From Escherichia sp. E4742 (GTDB lineage Bacteria; Pseudomonadota; Gammaproteobacteria; Enterobacterales; Enterobacteriaceae), in the NCBI RefSeq assembly GCF_005843885.1, contig NZ_CP040443.1:1860001-1924000 (forward strand): a stretch of DNA of 64,000 nucleotides, read 5' to 3'. The number at the start of each line of letters is the position of its first letter. Position 1 is the first letter of the stretch. Shown here in pieces: positions 16,555-26,636 of this stretch. The notes beneath the pieces are model-generated. The model made no database searches. It saw nothing but the letters and a program-made list of their open reading frames with translations, and was not told the DNA's origin. A program made the translations under genes and the position numbers.

Positions 16555-18861
16555 TTACATCCCATAACGTTCAGAAATAGCAGCATGTTTCTCTTCATTT
16601 GCTCCGGCTTCTTTGGCAAGACGCCACCAGCACAACGGATGTTCCCAGTCAGAGGTCAATTCGTGCAAGGTCTTATCGATATCACCTTTAGAAACTGAAC
16701 GCGGCGCACTGATAACAAAATAGAACGCGGGCAGCGGATCAGCGCCTTCTCCCTGATGACTATCGGTTAACGTATAGTCGTCATTACTGTTGCTCCAGTA
16801 GTACCAGTTTCGTTCACGGAGCGCCTCACGGAAGGCATTAAACTGTTCTTCACCAGGCATGACACCTTCGCAGAACCAGGACTCGCCGTACTCGGTCGGG
16901 ATAATGGTTTTCAGACACCCATAAAGTGGCGTGAAATTCTTCTGCTCTTCTTCGTCTTCAGGTCGGGTATTCAACATTTCTGCATCGAAAACCACAATTT
17001 CATCAACATGTTGCGGGAAATCGGTCCGGTAAGTCGGCTCTATAATCCTTGCTGTTACTGGCCCAATCCGCTGAGCATAGTAATAGCGGTATTCGAAGTT
17101 TTCCCGGAAACGGATGTTCAGTAGTCCCCATTTTTCGTCGATAAAACCTTCGCCTTCTGTGAGTTCGATTTCCAGTTCTGCGGCGATAGTTCGCACCAAA
17201 TCCCACTGTTGTAAGATGCTGGCGGTCGCCATGATATCCCACTGGAGATTACGAATATCTTCTTCGCGACGGAGCAAAAGTTGCTGAAATTGCTGTAAAT
17301 AATCCAGTTGTCGATCCCAGGCTTCCTGTTTTTGTGCTGCCCAAGAGCACATGCGATAAACGCCGATCCACTCACGCCCTTTTTCATGTTGTAGCAATTG
17401 CTGGCCAATCGCTTCCAGTTCGACCCAATTTTCTTGCTGGTTAAGCACACGTGCACGGAACCACAATGCCATATGCATCAGGCCCGCCTGTTCATACTGC
17501 TTCGCCAGTTGTTCGATCGCTTGCTGATCGCCACGGTGTAGCAGGAGATCCAGCAGATCAAAGCAGAGATTGTTATCTTCCTGGATGTGGCTTTCAACGT
17601 AGCGTTGCAGGAGTTCGATCGACTCATCAAGCGCATTGCAAGCCTTTAACGCATTGACCAGTTTACCCAACAATTCCGTATCATCTGGCGTGTTCAGATA
17701 AGCGCGACGGAATATCTCTACGTCTTTTTCTGGATCTGGCTGCGTTTCTTCATCACTATCTTCAGGTGCTTCAACAACCGGACGAGCAAGCAGTTCCGCC
17801 TCTTTAGCAGCGATTTTTTCACTAAGTTCAAGAAACTCGCGATCAACGCCCAGTAACGCGCGTAATTTCGGTATGTGCTGCTGAGCCAGTTTCATCGCCA
17901 TTTTGGCAACCCAGACGGATTCACGCTCCAGTGCAAGGGTGATTTGCAGTTTCGCCAGATCAACCACTTTGCGGTGCGCCCCGGCCTGTGAACGGTGCTC
18001 CAGCATTTTTTGGATGATTCGCGCCAGTTGCCAGTGGTTTCTCTGTGAATTACGAGGAAGTAATTCAGTAATAATCTTCAGCCATGGTCCCCATGAATAG
18101 GGAGTCAGATCTGACCAACGCGGCAATTCCTCCCAGACTTCTTCGTCCTGCCCGCATAACGCCATGATGTACATTTTTTTGAGTTGATAATTGATGCGGT
18201 CGCGTCCCCAATAATCATTCTCTTTTGCCAGTTCATCAATCACTTCACGCGCTTCATCGTAACGCTGAAGGGCAACCAAAATATCAGCGCGTGTTGCCAG
18301 CAGCGCTTCTAAATATTCACTCCCCGATGCTTTCACCGCCTCGATTTGCCTGTCGATATAAACCAACGCCTCCTCTGTTCTGTTGGAATCCATCAGCGCA
18401 CTGGCATATTCGCAGGATAAACACATAAAGCAGCTCCAGGTCGGATCAATGCGCGCGATGGTTTCTTCACATACCGCCATGCGTTCATTGGCCCAGCCTG
18501 GGGCATCTATATTCTCGTAGCAGGCGGATAAATCCTGCGTAACGCAGATAGATTGCGGGCAATCTTTAGCCTCTTCCCGATGCGCTTTTTCAAACAGCGC
18601 CACCACGTCAGGCAGCACTTTTTCGCCTTCTTCGTAGTTGGTCAGACGATGGCGCATCTCCCAGTGTCCGATAAATATTTCCAGCCACGGATTTTTTGCC
18701 ACCTGATTCAGTGCTTTCATTTCCGGTAATAACGAATCGCACTTTTCCATTTGCAGATGTAAAACACCTTCAGAAAAATCATCAATTATCTGCGGAATAT
18801 ACTCCTGCCCGGCATCACGCAACTCCTGGCTATATTTGTTGTACCACTCCCATGTATCCAT
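16555..18861 (-). CDS. Large tetratricopeptide-repeat protein paired with the Hsp90 paralog
   Basis: A 768-residue protein without signal peptide or membrane segment, so probably cytoplasmic. From about residue 25 to 560 it consists of helical repeats of TPR type; clear examples are around TEEALVYIDRQIEAV, RYDEAREVIDELAKE and NALDESIELLQRYVESH. An acidic linker (about 365-380) splits two repeat arrays. The last about 190 residues form a non-repeat region rich in Trp, Tyr and acidic residues, which I do not recognise. It starts 1 base after the Hsp90-like stop, so the two are co-translated. TPR domains are the standard co-chaperone partners of Hsp90 proteins in eukaryotes, so a co-chaperone or client-recognition role is inferred. 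It is not present at this locus in K-12. Confidence 0.85.
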   Translation of the reverse strand: MDTWEWYNKYSQELRDAGQEYIPQIIDDFSEGVLHLQMEKCDSLLPEMKALNQVAKNPWLEIFIGHWEMRHRLTNYEEGEKVLPDVVALFEKAHREEAKDCPQSICVTQDLSACYENIDAPGWANERMAVCEETIARIDPTWSCFMCLSCEYASALMDSNRTEEALVYIDRQIEAVKASGSEYLEALLATRADILVALQRYDEAREVIDELAKENDYWGRDRINYQLKKMYIMALCGQDEEVWEELPRWSDLTPYSWGPWLKIITELLPRNSQRNHWQLARIIQKMLEHRSQAGAHRKVVDLAKLQITLALERESVWVAKMAMKLAQQHIPKLRALLGVDREFLELSEKIAAKEAELLARPVVEAPEDSDEETQPDPEKDVEIFRRAYLNTPDDTELLGKLVNALKACNALDESIELLQRYVESHIQEDNNLCFDLLDLLLHRGDQQAIEQLAKQYEQAGLMHMALWFRARVLNQQENWVELEAIGQQLLQHEKGREWIGVYRMCSWAAQKQEAWDRQLDYLQQFQQLLLRREEDIRNLQWDIMATASILQQWDLVRTIAAELEIELTEGEGFIDEKWGLLNIRFRENFEYRYYYAQRIGPVTARIIEPTYRTDFPQHVDEIVVFDAEMLNTRPEDEEEQKNFTPLYGCLKTIIPTEYGESWFCEGVMPGEEQFNAFREALRERNWYYWSNSNDDYTLTDSHQGEGADPLPAFYFVISAPRSVSKGDIDKTLHELTSDWEHPLCWWRLAKEAGANEEKHAAISERYGM

Positions 18862-18862
18862 T

Positions 18863-20698
18863 TTATTTTCCTTGATTAATTAAGACAGGAATAACCTGAG
18901 TAAAATCTTCCAGTGCCTGGTGTAAATCCCACTGCTGTTCTTTATTACCGCTGGAGCACAAAATCACTTTCAGCGATTTTAATAACCGTAATGCTGCCGT
19001 TGGCTGCTGATGCTGTTGTAAGGCCGTCACCAGTTGCATGACACAGGGGTTATTAAGATTGATATACAGACTTGAGGTTTTCGTTTTTTGGATTTGCGAG
19101 GTAAATTGCCGCGCCAGCATTAACGCTGCGGTACTGATGCGTTTATCTGCGTCATCCTGTTCGAGAATTTGTTTTAATTCTGCTTCGCGGTCTGGCGTGA
19201 CCACGAGCGGTAAAACGGCGGGTTCGAAGCGGGAGATAATTAATTGCTCGCCATCGCAAAGATGCTCTTCCAGATAAGCCACCTGCTCTTCGGGTAATTC
19301 TGCCAGGCTGAACAACTGCTCATTGCCCGTTTGCGTACCGACTTCGATAATCCGGCAGTGATACAACAGCGCCCAACGGCGTAAAAATGGCACCACCGCA
19401 TAGCGATCGCCACGGGCTACAGGCCGTTGCAGAATATGGAACAACATCTCTTCAAAACCGCCGTCGCGGCTTAACAGAATATGAATGCTGTTATTAACGC
19501 GTAAATCCTTCGCCAGCAGCGCGCCTTTTGACGTTGGCACCTGCAAGCGATCTTTGAGCAAATCAAACAGACGATCATCACACAAGGCCGCACCCAGCAA
19601 CGCTTCGTTGTGGCGCATTAATACACGCCGCCAGATTTCTGGCTGATTTTGTGCGAGATCGGACAAGCCAGAAATCAGCGCCTCTTTTAATGCCTCTTGT
19701 ACCGCAACCCAGGTTTCATCCCGCTGGAGATCTTCCCTGCTCGCCGTCGGCGTCAGTTTCGATGACTCAATCACGCCGCCAATAAATCCGGCCCAGGGCG
19801 GTAACAACTCACGCGCTTCATCATCCAGTAACATACCGCGCAAAAACAACGACAGGTTGCGGTTATCGCTGGTGCCGTAGGTCGCGCCATCCTGAATCCA
19901 TAAAATCCCCACCGCGTCGCTCATTCCCGCTGGCACCACCGGAATGGTGCAAATCGGTTCGAAGGAGGATTCAAACTGTGCGGCAAAGGCGAGATTTTTA
20001 CGCTGTACCAGCGCGCGGTGTATGGTTACGCCATCTGGCGTTTCTTCACGCCACGGCGGCTGGAGTTTGTTCACCGGCTCGCTGGCATCCCCCACATAGA
20101 CCGGTTCGTGCAGCAATATGCAGTAGCGGGAAAGAACGCGGTTCAGCAAATTGTTACTCGCCAGATGGCTGTACTCTTCTTTGAGCGTCAGAATCACCTG
20201 CGTTCCCGTTTCCGAGGACTGATGCGGCGTAACGGTATATTTTTGCCCGTCGGTAGAGTGGTATTTCCAGCTCTGATCCGGCGTTTGCCAGGATGTGGTC
20301 AACACCGTGACCTCTTTTGCCAGTACAAAGGCCGACAAAAAACCGAGGCCGAACATACCAATTAAACCGGTGTTGTCATCCTGCTGGCGCAACATTCGGG
20401 TATAACCCACGCCCACTGTAGCCAGGAAGCCGTGAATTTCGCTTTCTGTCAGTCCCGCACCGGTATCGGTAATAGTGATAGTGGACTTCACCACGTCAGC
20501 CACCACACGAATTTGGTTATCCTTTGGCGCATCGGGCTGCTCAATCCTGCGGCGCACGATCGCATCGTGTCCGTTTTGCACCAGCTCGCGCACGGCAACC
20601 ACGGGAGTGGAGTAAAGATGCTTGCTGAGCACCTCAATTAAGCCGTTTAAATTAACTTCTGTAGAATATGAACTGCCAGGTAACTGTAATGTACTCAT
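18863..20698 (-). CDS. Second Hsp90-family (HtpG-like) ATPase
   Basis: A 611-residue protein with the GHKL ATP-binding domain of Hsp90. The first motif is RELVQNGHDA (E38 as expected general base, N42, D45), then DTGAGLTESE (D78, G80, G82), GLIGMFGLGFLSAFVLA (G-rich lid end) and GTQVILTLKEE. The middle domain has ESSKLTPTASREDLQRDE, whose R321 corresponds to the ATP-gamma-phosphate Arg of HtpG. Length is near HtpG (624), with room for a C-terminal dimerisation domain. The canonical E. coli htpG lies elsewhere on the chromosome, so this is a divergent paralog. It is the first gene of a two-gene unit with the TPR protein. All catalytic residues are kept, so it should be an active chaperone ATPase; its clients are unknown. 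Confidence 0.9.
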   Translation of the reverse strand: MSTLQLPGSSYSTEVNLNGLIEVLSKHLYSTPVVAVRELVQNGHDAIVRRRIEQPDAPKDNQIRVVADVVKSTITITDTGAGLTESEIHGFLATVGVGYTRMLRQQDDNTGLIGMFGLGFLSAFVLAKEVTVLTTSWQTPDQSWKYHSTDGQKYTVTPHQSSETGTQVILTLKEEYSHLASNNLLNRVLSRYCILLHEPVYVGDASEPVNKLQPPWREETPDGVTIHRALVQRKNLAFAAQFESSFEPICTIPVVPAGMSDAVGILWIQDGATYGTSDNRNLSLFLRGMLLDDEARELLPPWAGFIGGVIESSKLTPTASREDLQRDETWVAVQEALKEALISGLSDLAQNQPEIWRRVLMRHNEALLGAALCDDRLFDLLKDRLQVPTSKGALLAKDLRVNNSIHILLSRDGGFEEMLFHILQRPVARGDRYAVVPFLRRWALLYHCRIIEVGTQTGNEQLFSLAELPEEQVAYLEEHLCDGEQLIISRFEPAVLPLVVTPDREAELKQILEQDDADKRISTAALMLARQFTSQIQKTKTSSLYINLNNPCVMQLVTALQQHQQPTAALRLLKSLKVILCSSGNKEQQWDLHQALEDFTQVIPVLINQGK

Positions 20699-20975
20699 TT
20701 TTCAATACTCATAATCCATCACCCACTATTGAAAATACATTGCTGTTTTTACAACCGGTGCAAGGTTTGTTATTTTCATTCACGCATCGGAAACATTTAT
20801 TTATTGACGCGATGATTAAAACAAAATGTCTTATATAAATAATGATTAATCCTTAAAGGATTAATGCAACTGGAGTATATCGATATAAACCGGAGTTAAC
20901 GAGATAATTTCTTGTGGTGAAATTATTATTTAAATGCTGAATAATATATTGAGTATTATTTAATAGAAAAATAGA
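20699..20975. promoter_or_regulatory. AT-rich control region of the Hsp90-TPR unit with two palindromes
   Basis: This gene-free interval upstream of the Hsp90-like gene contains a perfect 21-base palindrome ATTAATCCTT-A-AAGGATTAAT (20845-20865) and an 8-bp inverted repeat ATAATTTC / GAAATTAT (20904-20926, 7-nt spacer). I found no sigma32-type promoter on the minus strand, so heat-shock control is not supported by sequence. An operator function for the palindromes is inferred. Confidence 0.35.
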
Positions 20976-21002
20976 ACCGCAATCCAGAATCAGAATTGCG
21001 GT
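20976..21002 (-). terminator. Rho-independent terminator of fdhD
   Basis: ACCGCAAT (20976-20983) pairs with ATTGCGGT (20995-21002). On the minus strand the stem is followed by a T-rich run (TCTATTTTTCTATT), 7 bases beyond the fdhD stop. Confidence 0.65.
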
Positions 21003-21008
21003 ATTTCT

Positions 21009-21845
21009 TTAATTATGAATCAAACGCTGCGGATGGGTATAAACCGTTGCCCGACCCGGCTTACAAAAACCCACCAGCGTCAAATTACAGCGTTCAGCCA
21101 CTTCTACAGCAAGTGTGGTCGCGGCAGACACCGCAAACAAAATCTCTACGCCGCACATCGCCGACTTTTGCACCATTTCATAACTGGCACGGCTGGAAAC
21201 CAGCACCGCACCTTGCTGCCAGCTTTCCCCTTCTTGTGACCGGCGGCCTAACAGTTTGTCCAGCGCCACATGGCGACCCACGTCTTCATGCCCACCAGCC
21301 AGTTCGCCAGACGGCAGCATCCAGGCGGCGGCATGGGTACAACCGGTCAATTGCCCCACTGGCTGGAAGTCGATGAGATGGCGTAACGCGTCATCAAGAT
21401 TATTGAGATCAAACGTCTGGGTGAACGGCAGCGGCTGCACCGGTTTTCCGATGTCATTAAGTTGCTCCACGCCGCATACGCCACAGCCCGTGCGCCCCGC
21501 CAGCGCCCGGCGACGCTCCTTCAACCCCATAAAGCGGCGGCTGGAAAGCTCAATTTGTACTTCAAGACCATTACAGGAAGGAACGACATCCATGCCGAAG
21601 ATATCGCGCGGGCTTTCTATAATCCCCTCGGAAAGCGAAAATCCGAGCGCAAAGTACTCAAGGTCTTTGGGCGACGCCATCATCACTACATGCGAAATAC
21701 CGTTGTAGACCAGCGCAACGGGAACTTCTTCCGCCACCTCATCTAACCGTGGGTGTTGTAAATCGTCACGACGCCATAACTCAATTTGGCTAACGCCTGT
21801 GACATTTATCACATTTTTGACTTCTTTTTGCCGTGTTTTTTTCAC
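21009..21845 (-). CDS. fdhD: Formate dehydrogenase sulfurtransferase FdhD
   Basis: A 278-residue protein that transfers sulfur from IscS to the bis-MGD molybdenum cofactor, an essential step for activity of formate dehydrogenases. The catalytic CxxC is CGVC, C121 and C124, in the conserved AGRTGCGVCGVEQL loop. The C-terminal GHEDVGRHVALDKLLG and SSRASYEMVQKSA blocks are family signatures. It is divergent from fdoG, one of its client enzymes, as in K-12. Confidence 0.96.
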   Translation of the reverse strand: MKKTRQKEVKNVINVTGVSQIELWRRDDLQHPRLDEVAEEVPVALVYNGISHVVMMASPKDLEYFALGFSLSEGIIESPRDIFGMDVVPSCNGLEVQIELSSRRFMGLKERRRALAGRTGCGVCGVEQLNDIGKPVQPLPFTQTFDLNNLDDALRHLIDFQPVGQLTGCTHAAAWMLPSGELAGGHEDVGRHVALDKLLGRRSQEGESWQQGAVLVSSRASYEMVQKSAMCGVEILFAVSAATTLAVEVAERCNLTLVGFCKPGRATVYTHPQRLIHN

Positions 21846-21938
21846 TTTATATTAACCAGATAAGAACACACACACCAACATTATGGTATTCTGTTACAAA
21901 CCCTTCCTGGATGGAGGGAAATTGAGCCAATTCTGGAC

Positions 21939-21960
21939 CTTTGCGGCCCCTTCCGCAAAG
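21939..21960 (+). promoter_or_regulatory. Leader hairpin upstream of fdoG
   Basis: CTTTGCGG (21939-21946) pairs with CCGCAAAG (21953-21960) around CCCCTT, about 80 bases before the fdoG start in the fdhD-fdoG divergent region. Its function is unknown; it could affect transcript stability of either gene. Confidence 0.3.
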
Positions 21961-22038
21961 AAAAATAACTCCCACTCCCTGCACACTCAGCAAGCGAATG
22001 TAAATGGGACGTGACAATGTCGAAACAAGGAGCAATCC

Positions 22039-25000
22039 ATGCAGGTCAGCAGAAGGCAGTTCTTTAAGATCTGCGCTGGCGGTATGGCAGGCACCACGGC
22101 AGCGGCACTGGGTTTTGCACCCAGCGTAGCACTCGCGGAAACCCGGCAGTATAAACTGCTGCGCACCCGCGAAACCCGTAATACCTGCACCTATTGTTCC
22201 GTAGGCTGTGGGCTGTTGATGTACAGCCTCGGTGACGGAGCAAAAAACGCCAAAGCATCTATCTTCCATATCGAAGGCGATCCGGATCACCCGGTCAACC
22301 GCGGTGCACTTTGTCCGAAAGGCGCTGGCCTGGTGGATTTCATCCACTCCGAAAGCCGTCTGAAGTTCCCGGAATACCGTGCGCCAGGTTCTGATAAATG
22401 GCAGCAAATCAGTTGGGAAGAGGCGTTTGATCGCATCGCCAAACTGATGAAAGAAGACCGCGATGCTAACTACATTGCGCAAAACGCCGAAGGCGTGACA
22501 GTTAACCGCTGGCTCTCCACCGGGATGCTGTGTGCTTCCGCGTCGAGTAACGAAACCGGCTATTTAACGCAAAAATTCTCCCGAGCGCTGGGTATGCTCG
22601 CGGTCGACAACCAGGCGCGTGTCTGACACGGACCAACGGTAGCAAGTCTTGCTCCAACATTTGGTCGCGGTGCGATGACCAACCACTGGGTCGACATCAA
22701 GAACGCCAACCTCGTCGTGGTGATGGGCGGTAATGCCGCTGAAGCTCACCCGGTAGGGTTCCGCTGGGCGATGGAAGCCAAAATTCACAACGGCGCGAAG
22801 CTGATTGTGATCGATCCTCGCTTTACGCGTACGGCGGCGGTGGCTGACTACTATGCCCCTATTCGTTCCGGTACTGATATTGCTTTCCTGTCAGGCGTAT
22901 TGCTGTACCTGCTGAACAATGAAAAATTCAACCGCGAATACACCGAAGCCTATACCAACGCCAGCCTGATCGTGCGTGAGGATTACGGCTTTGAAGATGG
23001 CCTGTTCACCGGCTACGACGCGGAAAAACGCAAGTACGATAAATCCAGCTGGACCTACGAACTAGACGAAAACGGCTTCGCCAAACGCGATACCACGCTG
23101 CAACATCCACGCTGCGTGTGGAACTTGCTGAAACAGCACGTTTCCCGCTACACGCCAGATGTGGTTGAAAACATCTGTGGTACGCCAAAAGACGCGTTCC
23201 TGAAAGTCTGCGAATACATCGCAGAAACCAGTGCTCACGATAAAACCGCCTCGTTCCTTTACGCGCTCGGCTGGACGCAACACTCCGTTGGCGCGCAGAA
23301 CATCCGCACGATGGCGATGATCCAGCTGCTGCTCGGCAATATGGGCATGGCAGGCGGCGGCGTTAACGCCCTGCGCGGTCACTCCAATATTCAGGGGCTG
23401 ACGGACCTGGGGCTGCTGTCGCAGAGCCTGCCAGGTTACATGACGCTGCCGAGCGAGAAGCAGACCGATCTGCAAACCTACCTCGCCGCCAGCACGCCGA
23501 AACCTCTGCTGGAAGGCCAGGTTAACTACTGGAGCAACTACCCGAAATTCTTCGTCTCAATGATGAAGGCCTTCTTTGGCGATAAAGCAACGGCGGAAAA
23601 TAGCTGGGGCTTTGACTGGTTGCCGAAGTGGGATAAAGGCTACGACGTCCTGCAATACTTCGAGATGATGAAAGAGGGCAAGGTCAATGGCTATATCTGC
23701 CAGGGCTTTAACCCGGTTGCCTCATTCCCGAACAAAAACAAAGTGATCGGTTGTCTGTCGAAACTGAAGTTCCTCGTCACCATCGACCCGCTGAACACTG
23801 AAACCTCCAACTTCTGGCAGAACCACGGTGAGCTGAACGAAGTTGACTCGTCGAAGATCCAGACCGAAGTGTTCCGTCTGCCATCGACCTGCTTCGCGGA
23901 AGAGAACGGTTCTATCGTTAACTCAGGTCGCTGGTTGCAGTGGCACTGGAAAGGTGCGGACGCCCCGGGGATTGCGCTGACCGACGGCGAGATCCTCTCC
24001 GGTATCTTCCTGCGCTTGCGCAAGATGTATGCCGAACAGGGTGGTGCTAACCCGGACCAGGTGCTGAACATGACCTGGAACTACGCCATTCCTCATGAGC
24101 CATCTTCAGAAGAAGTGGCGATGGAGAGCAACGGTAAAGCGCTGGCCGATATTACCGATCCGGCAACCGGTGCGGTTATCGTCAAGAAAGGCCAACAACT
24201 TAGCTCGTTCGCCCAACTGCGCGATGACGGTACGACTTCCTGTGGCTGCTGGATTTTCGCCGGTAGCTGGACGCCGGAAGGCAACCAGATGGCACGCCGT
24301 GATAACGCCGATCCGTCTGGCCTCGGTAACACGCTGGGCTGGGCATGGGCATGGCCGCTTAACCGCCGCATCCTGTATAACCGCGCCTCCGCTGACCCGC
24401 AGGGCAACCCATGGGACCCGAAACGTCAGTTGCTGAAATGGGACGGCACCAAGTGGACTGGCTGGGATATTCCGGACTACAGCGCAGCGCCTCCGGGCAG
24501 TGGCGTCGGGCCGTTTATCATGCAGCAGGAAGGCATGGGGCGTCTGTTTGCCCTCGATAAGATGGCGGAAGGACCGTTCCCGGAACACTACGAGCCGTTT
24601 GAAACGCCGCTGGGGACTAACCCGCTGCATCCAAACGTTATCTCGAACCCGGCTGCACGTATCTTTAAAGACGACGCCGAAGCATTGGGTAAAGCCGATA
24701 AGTTCCCGTATGTCGGAACCACCTATCGTCTGACCGAACACTTCCACTACTGGACCAAACACGCGCTGTTGAACGCGATTTTGCAACCAGAGCAGTTTGT
24801 GGAAATCGGGGAGTCGCTGGCGAATAAACTTGGCATTGCCCAGGGTGATACCGTGAAAGTCTCCTCCAACCGTGGCTATATCAAAGCCAAAGCGGTGGTG
24901 ACCAAACGTATACGCACGCTGAAAGCAAATGGCAAAGATATCGATACCATCGGCATTCCGATTCACTGGGGCTATGAAGGCGTAGCTAAAAAAGGCTTTA

Positions 25001-25089
25001 TTGCCAATACGTTAACGCCATTCGTCGGTGACGCGAACACGCAGACGCCGGAGTTTAAATCCTTCCTTGTGAATGTGGAAAAGGTGTAA
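22039..25089 (+). CDS. fdoG: Formate dehydrogenase-O major (alpha) subunit FdoG, selenocysteine-containing
   Basis: A 1016-residue molybdopterin oxidoreductase if the in-frame TGA at 22624-22626 is read as selenocysteine (U196 in QARV-U-HGPT). It oxidises formate to CO2 in the periplasm. The N-terminus has a Tat signal with SRRQFFK. The [4Fe-4S] cluster motif is CTYCSVGCGLLMYS with a distal Cys in RGALCPKG. Conserved molybdopterin-binding blocks continue to the C-terminus (IPIHWGYEG). AAGGAGCAATCC precedes the start. The protein is nearly identical to the K-12 sequence I remember. The TGA is not a nonsense mutation: it is followed by a SECIS-like hairpin and uninterrupted homologous sequence. 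Confidence 0.97.
22624..22655 (+). promoter_or_regulatory. Selenocysteine codon and bacterial SECIS hairpin in fdoG
   Basis: The TGA at 22624-22626 is followed by a stem-loop whose upper stem is AGCAA (22641-22645) with TTGCT (22649-22653), apical loop GTC, flanked by GG and CC with a bulged T. Bacterial SECIS elements recognised by SelB have this spacing and a GU in the apical loop. Confidence 0.9.
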
Positions 25090-25101
25090 CGGAGACGACA
25101 T

Positions 25102-26004
25102 ATGGCTTATCAATCGCAAGATATCATTCGTCGTTCCGCGACTAACGGTCTGACCCCCGCGCCTCAGGCGCGGGATTTCCAGGAAGAAGTGGCGAAACTC
25201 ATCGACGTCACCACCTGTATCGGCTGTAAAGCCTGTCAGGTGGCGTGTTCAGAGTGGAACGATATTCGCGATACCGTCGGCAATAACATTGGGGTGTACG
25301 ACAACCCCAATGATTTAAGCGCCAAATCGTGGACGGTGATGCGCTTCTCGGAAGTGGAGCAGAACGACAAACTGGAATGGCTGATCCGCAAAGACGGCTG
25401 TATGCACTGTTCCGATCCGGGCTGCCTGAAAGCGTGCCCGGCGGAAGGGGCAATTATTCAGTATGCCAACGGTATCGTCGACTTCCAGTCTGAGCAGTGC
25501 ATTGGCTGCGGTTATTGCATTGCGGGCTGTCCGTTCGACATTCCGCGCCTCAACCCGGAAGACAACCGCGTCTACAAATGTACGCTGTGCGTTGACCGCG
25601 TGGTGGTTGGGCAAGAACCGGCCTGTGTGAAGACCTGCCCGACGGGTGCGATTCACTTCGGTACGAAAGAGTCGATGAAAACGCTGGCGAGCGAGCGCGT
25701 GGCTGAACTGAAAACCCGCGGTTACGACAATGCGGGTCTGTATGATCCGGCGGGCGTTGGTGGTACACACGTCATGTACGTGCTGCACCATGCTGACAAG
25801 CCAAATCTGTATCATGGTTTGCCGGAGAACCCGGAAATCAGCGAAACCGTGAAATTCTGGAAAGGCATCTGGAAACCGCTCGCAGCTGTTGGCTTTGCGG
25901 CTACCTTCGCAGCCAGTATCTTCCACTACGTGGGTGTCGGTCCGAACCGTGCGGATGAGGAAGAGAACAATCTGCACGAAGAGAAAGACGAGGAGCGCAA
26001 ATGA
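25102..26004 (+). CDS. fdoH: Formate dehydrogenase-O iron-sulfur (beta) subunit FdoH
   Basis: A 300-residue electron-transfer subunit carrying four [4Fe-4S] clusters. The Cys motifs are [35 protein letters not shown] and [21 protein letters not shown] single C-terminal membrane anchor (about residues 255-277, [20 protein letters not shown]) holds it to the periplasmic face. It passes electrons from FdoG to the heme subunit FdoI. It starts 12 bases after fdoG and overlaps fdoI by 4 bases. Confidence 0.97.
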
Positions 26005-26636
26005 AACGACGTGACACCATCGTGCGCTACACCGCGCCGGAACGTATCAACCACTGGGTAACCGCCTTCTGCTTCATCCTGGCAGCGGTGAGCGGGCTGG
26101 GCTTTTTGTTCCCGTCCTTCAACTGGTTGATGCAAATCATGGGCACACCGCAGCTGGCGCGAATTCTGCACCCGTTTGTCGGCGTGGTTATGTTTGCCTC
26201 GTTCATCATCATGTTTTTCCGTTACTGGCATCACAACCTAATCAATCGGGATGATATCTTTTGGGCGAAGAATATTCGTAAGATCGTCGTCAACGAGGAA
26301 GTAGGTGACACCGGGCGTTATAACTTCGGTCAGAAATGCGTTTTCTGGGCGGCGATTATTTTCCTGGTTCTGCTGCTGGTGAGCGGCGTGATTATCTGGC
26401 GTCCTTATTTTGCGCCTGCTTTCTCAATCCCGGTGATCCGATTCGCGTTAATGCTGCATTCATTTGCCGCAGTGGCGTTAATTGTGGTTATCATGGTGCA
26501 TATCTACGCCGCCCTTTGGGTGAAAGGCACGATTACCGCCATGGTGGAAGGATGGGTTACCAGCGCCTGGGCGAAGAAACATCACCCGCGCTGGTACCGT
26601 GAGGTCCGCAAGACAACGGAAAAGAAAGCTGAATGA
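26001..26636 (+). CDS. fdoI: Formate dehydrogenase-O cytochrome b556 (gamma) subunit FdoI
   Basis: A 211-residue inner-membrane diheme cytochrome b with four transmembrane helices. Probable heme-ligand histidines occur in [32 protein letters not shown] and [13 protein letters not shown]. It reduces quinone with electrons from FdoH. It overlaps fdoH by 4 bases (ATGA) and fdhE by 4. Confidence 0.96.

Noticed and set aside
22624..22626. Premature stop splitting fdoG into two ORFs (possible pseudogene)
   Set aside because: The TGA is the known selenocysteine position of FdoG with a SECIS hairpin immediately downstream, and coding homology continues in frame.
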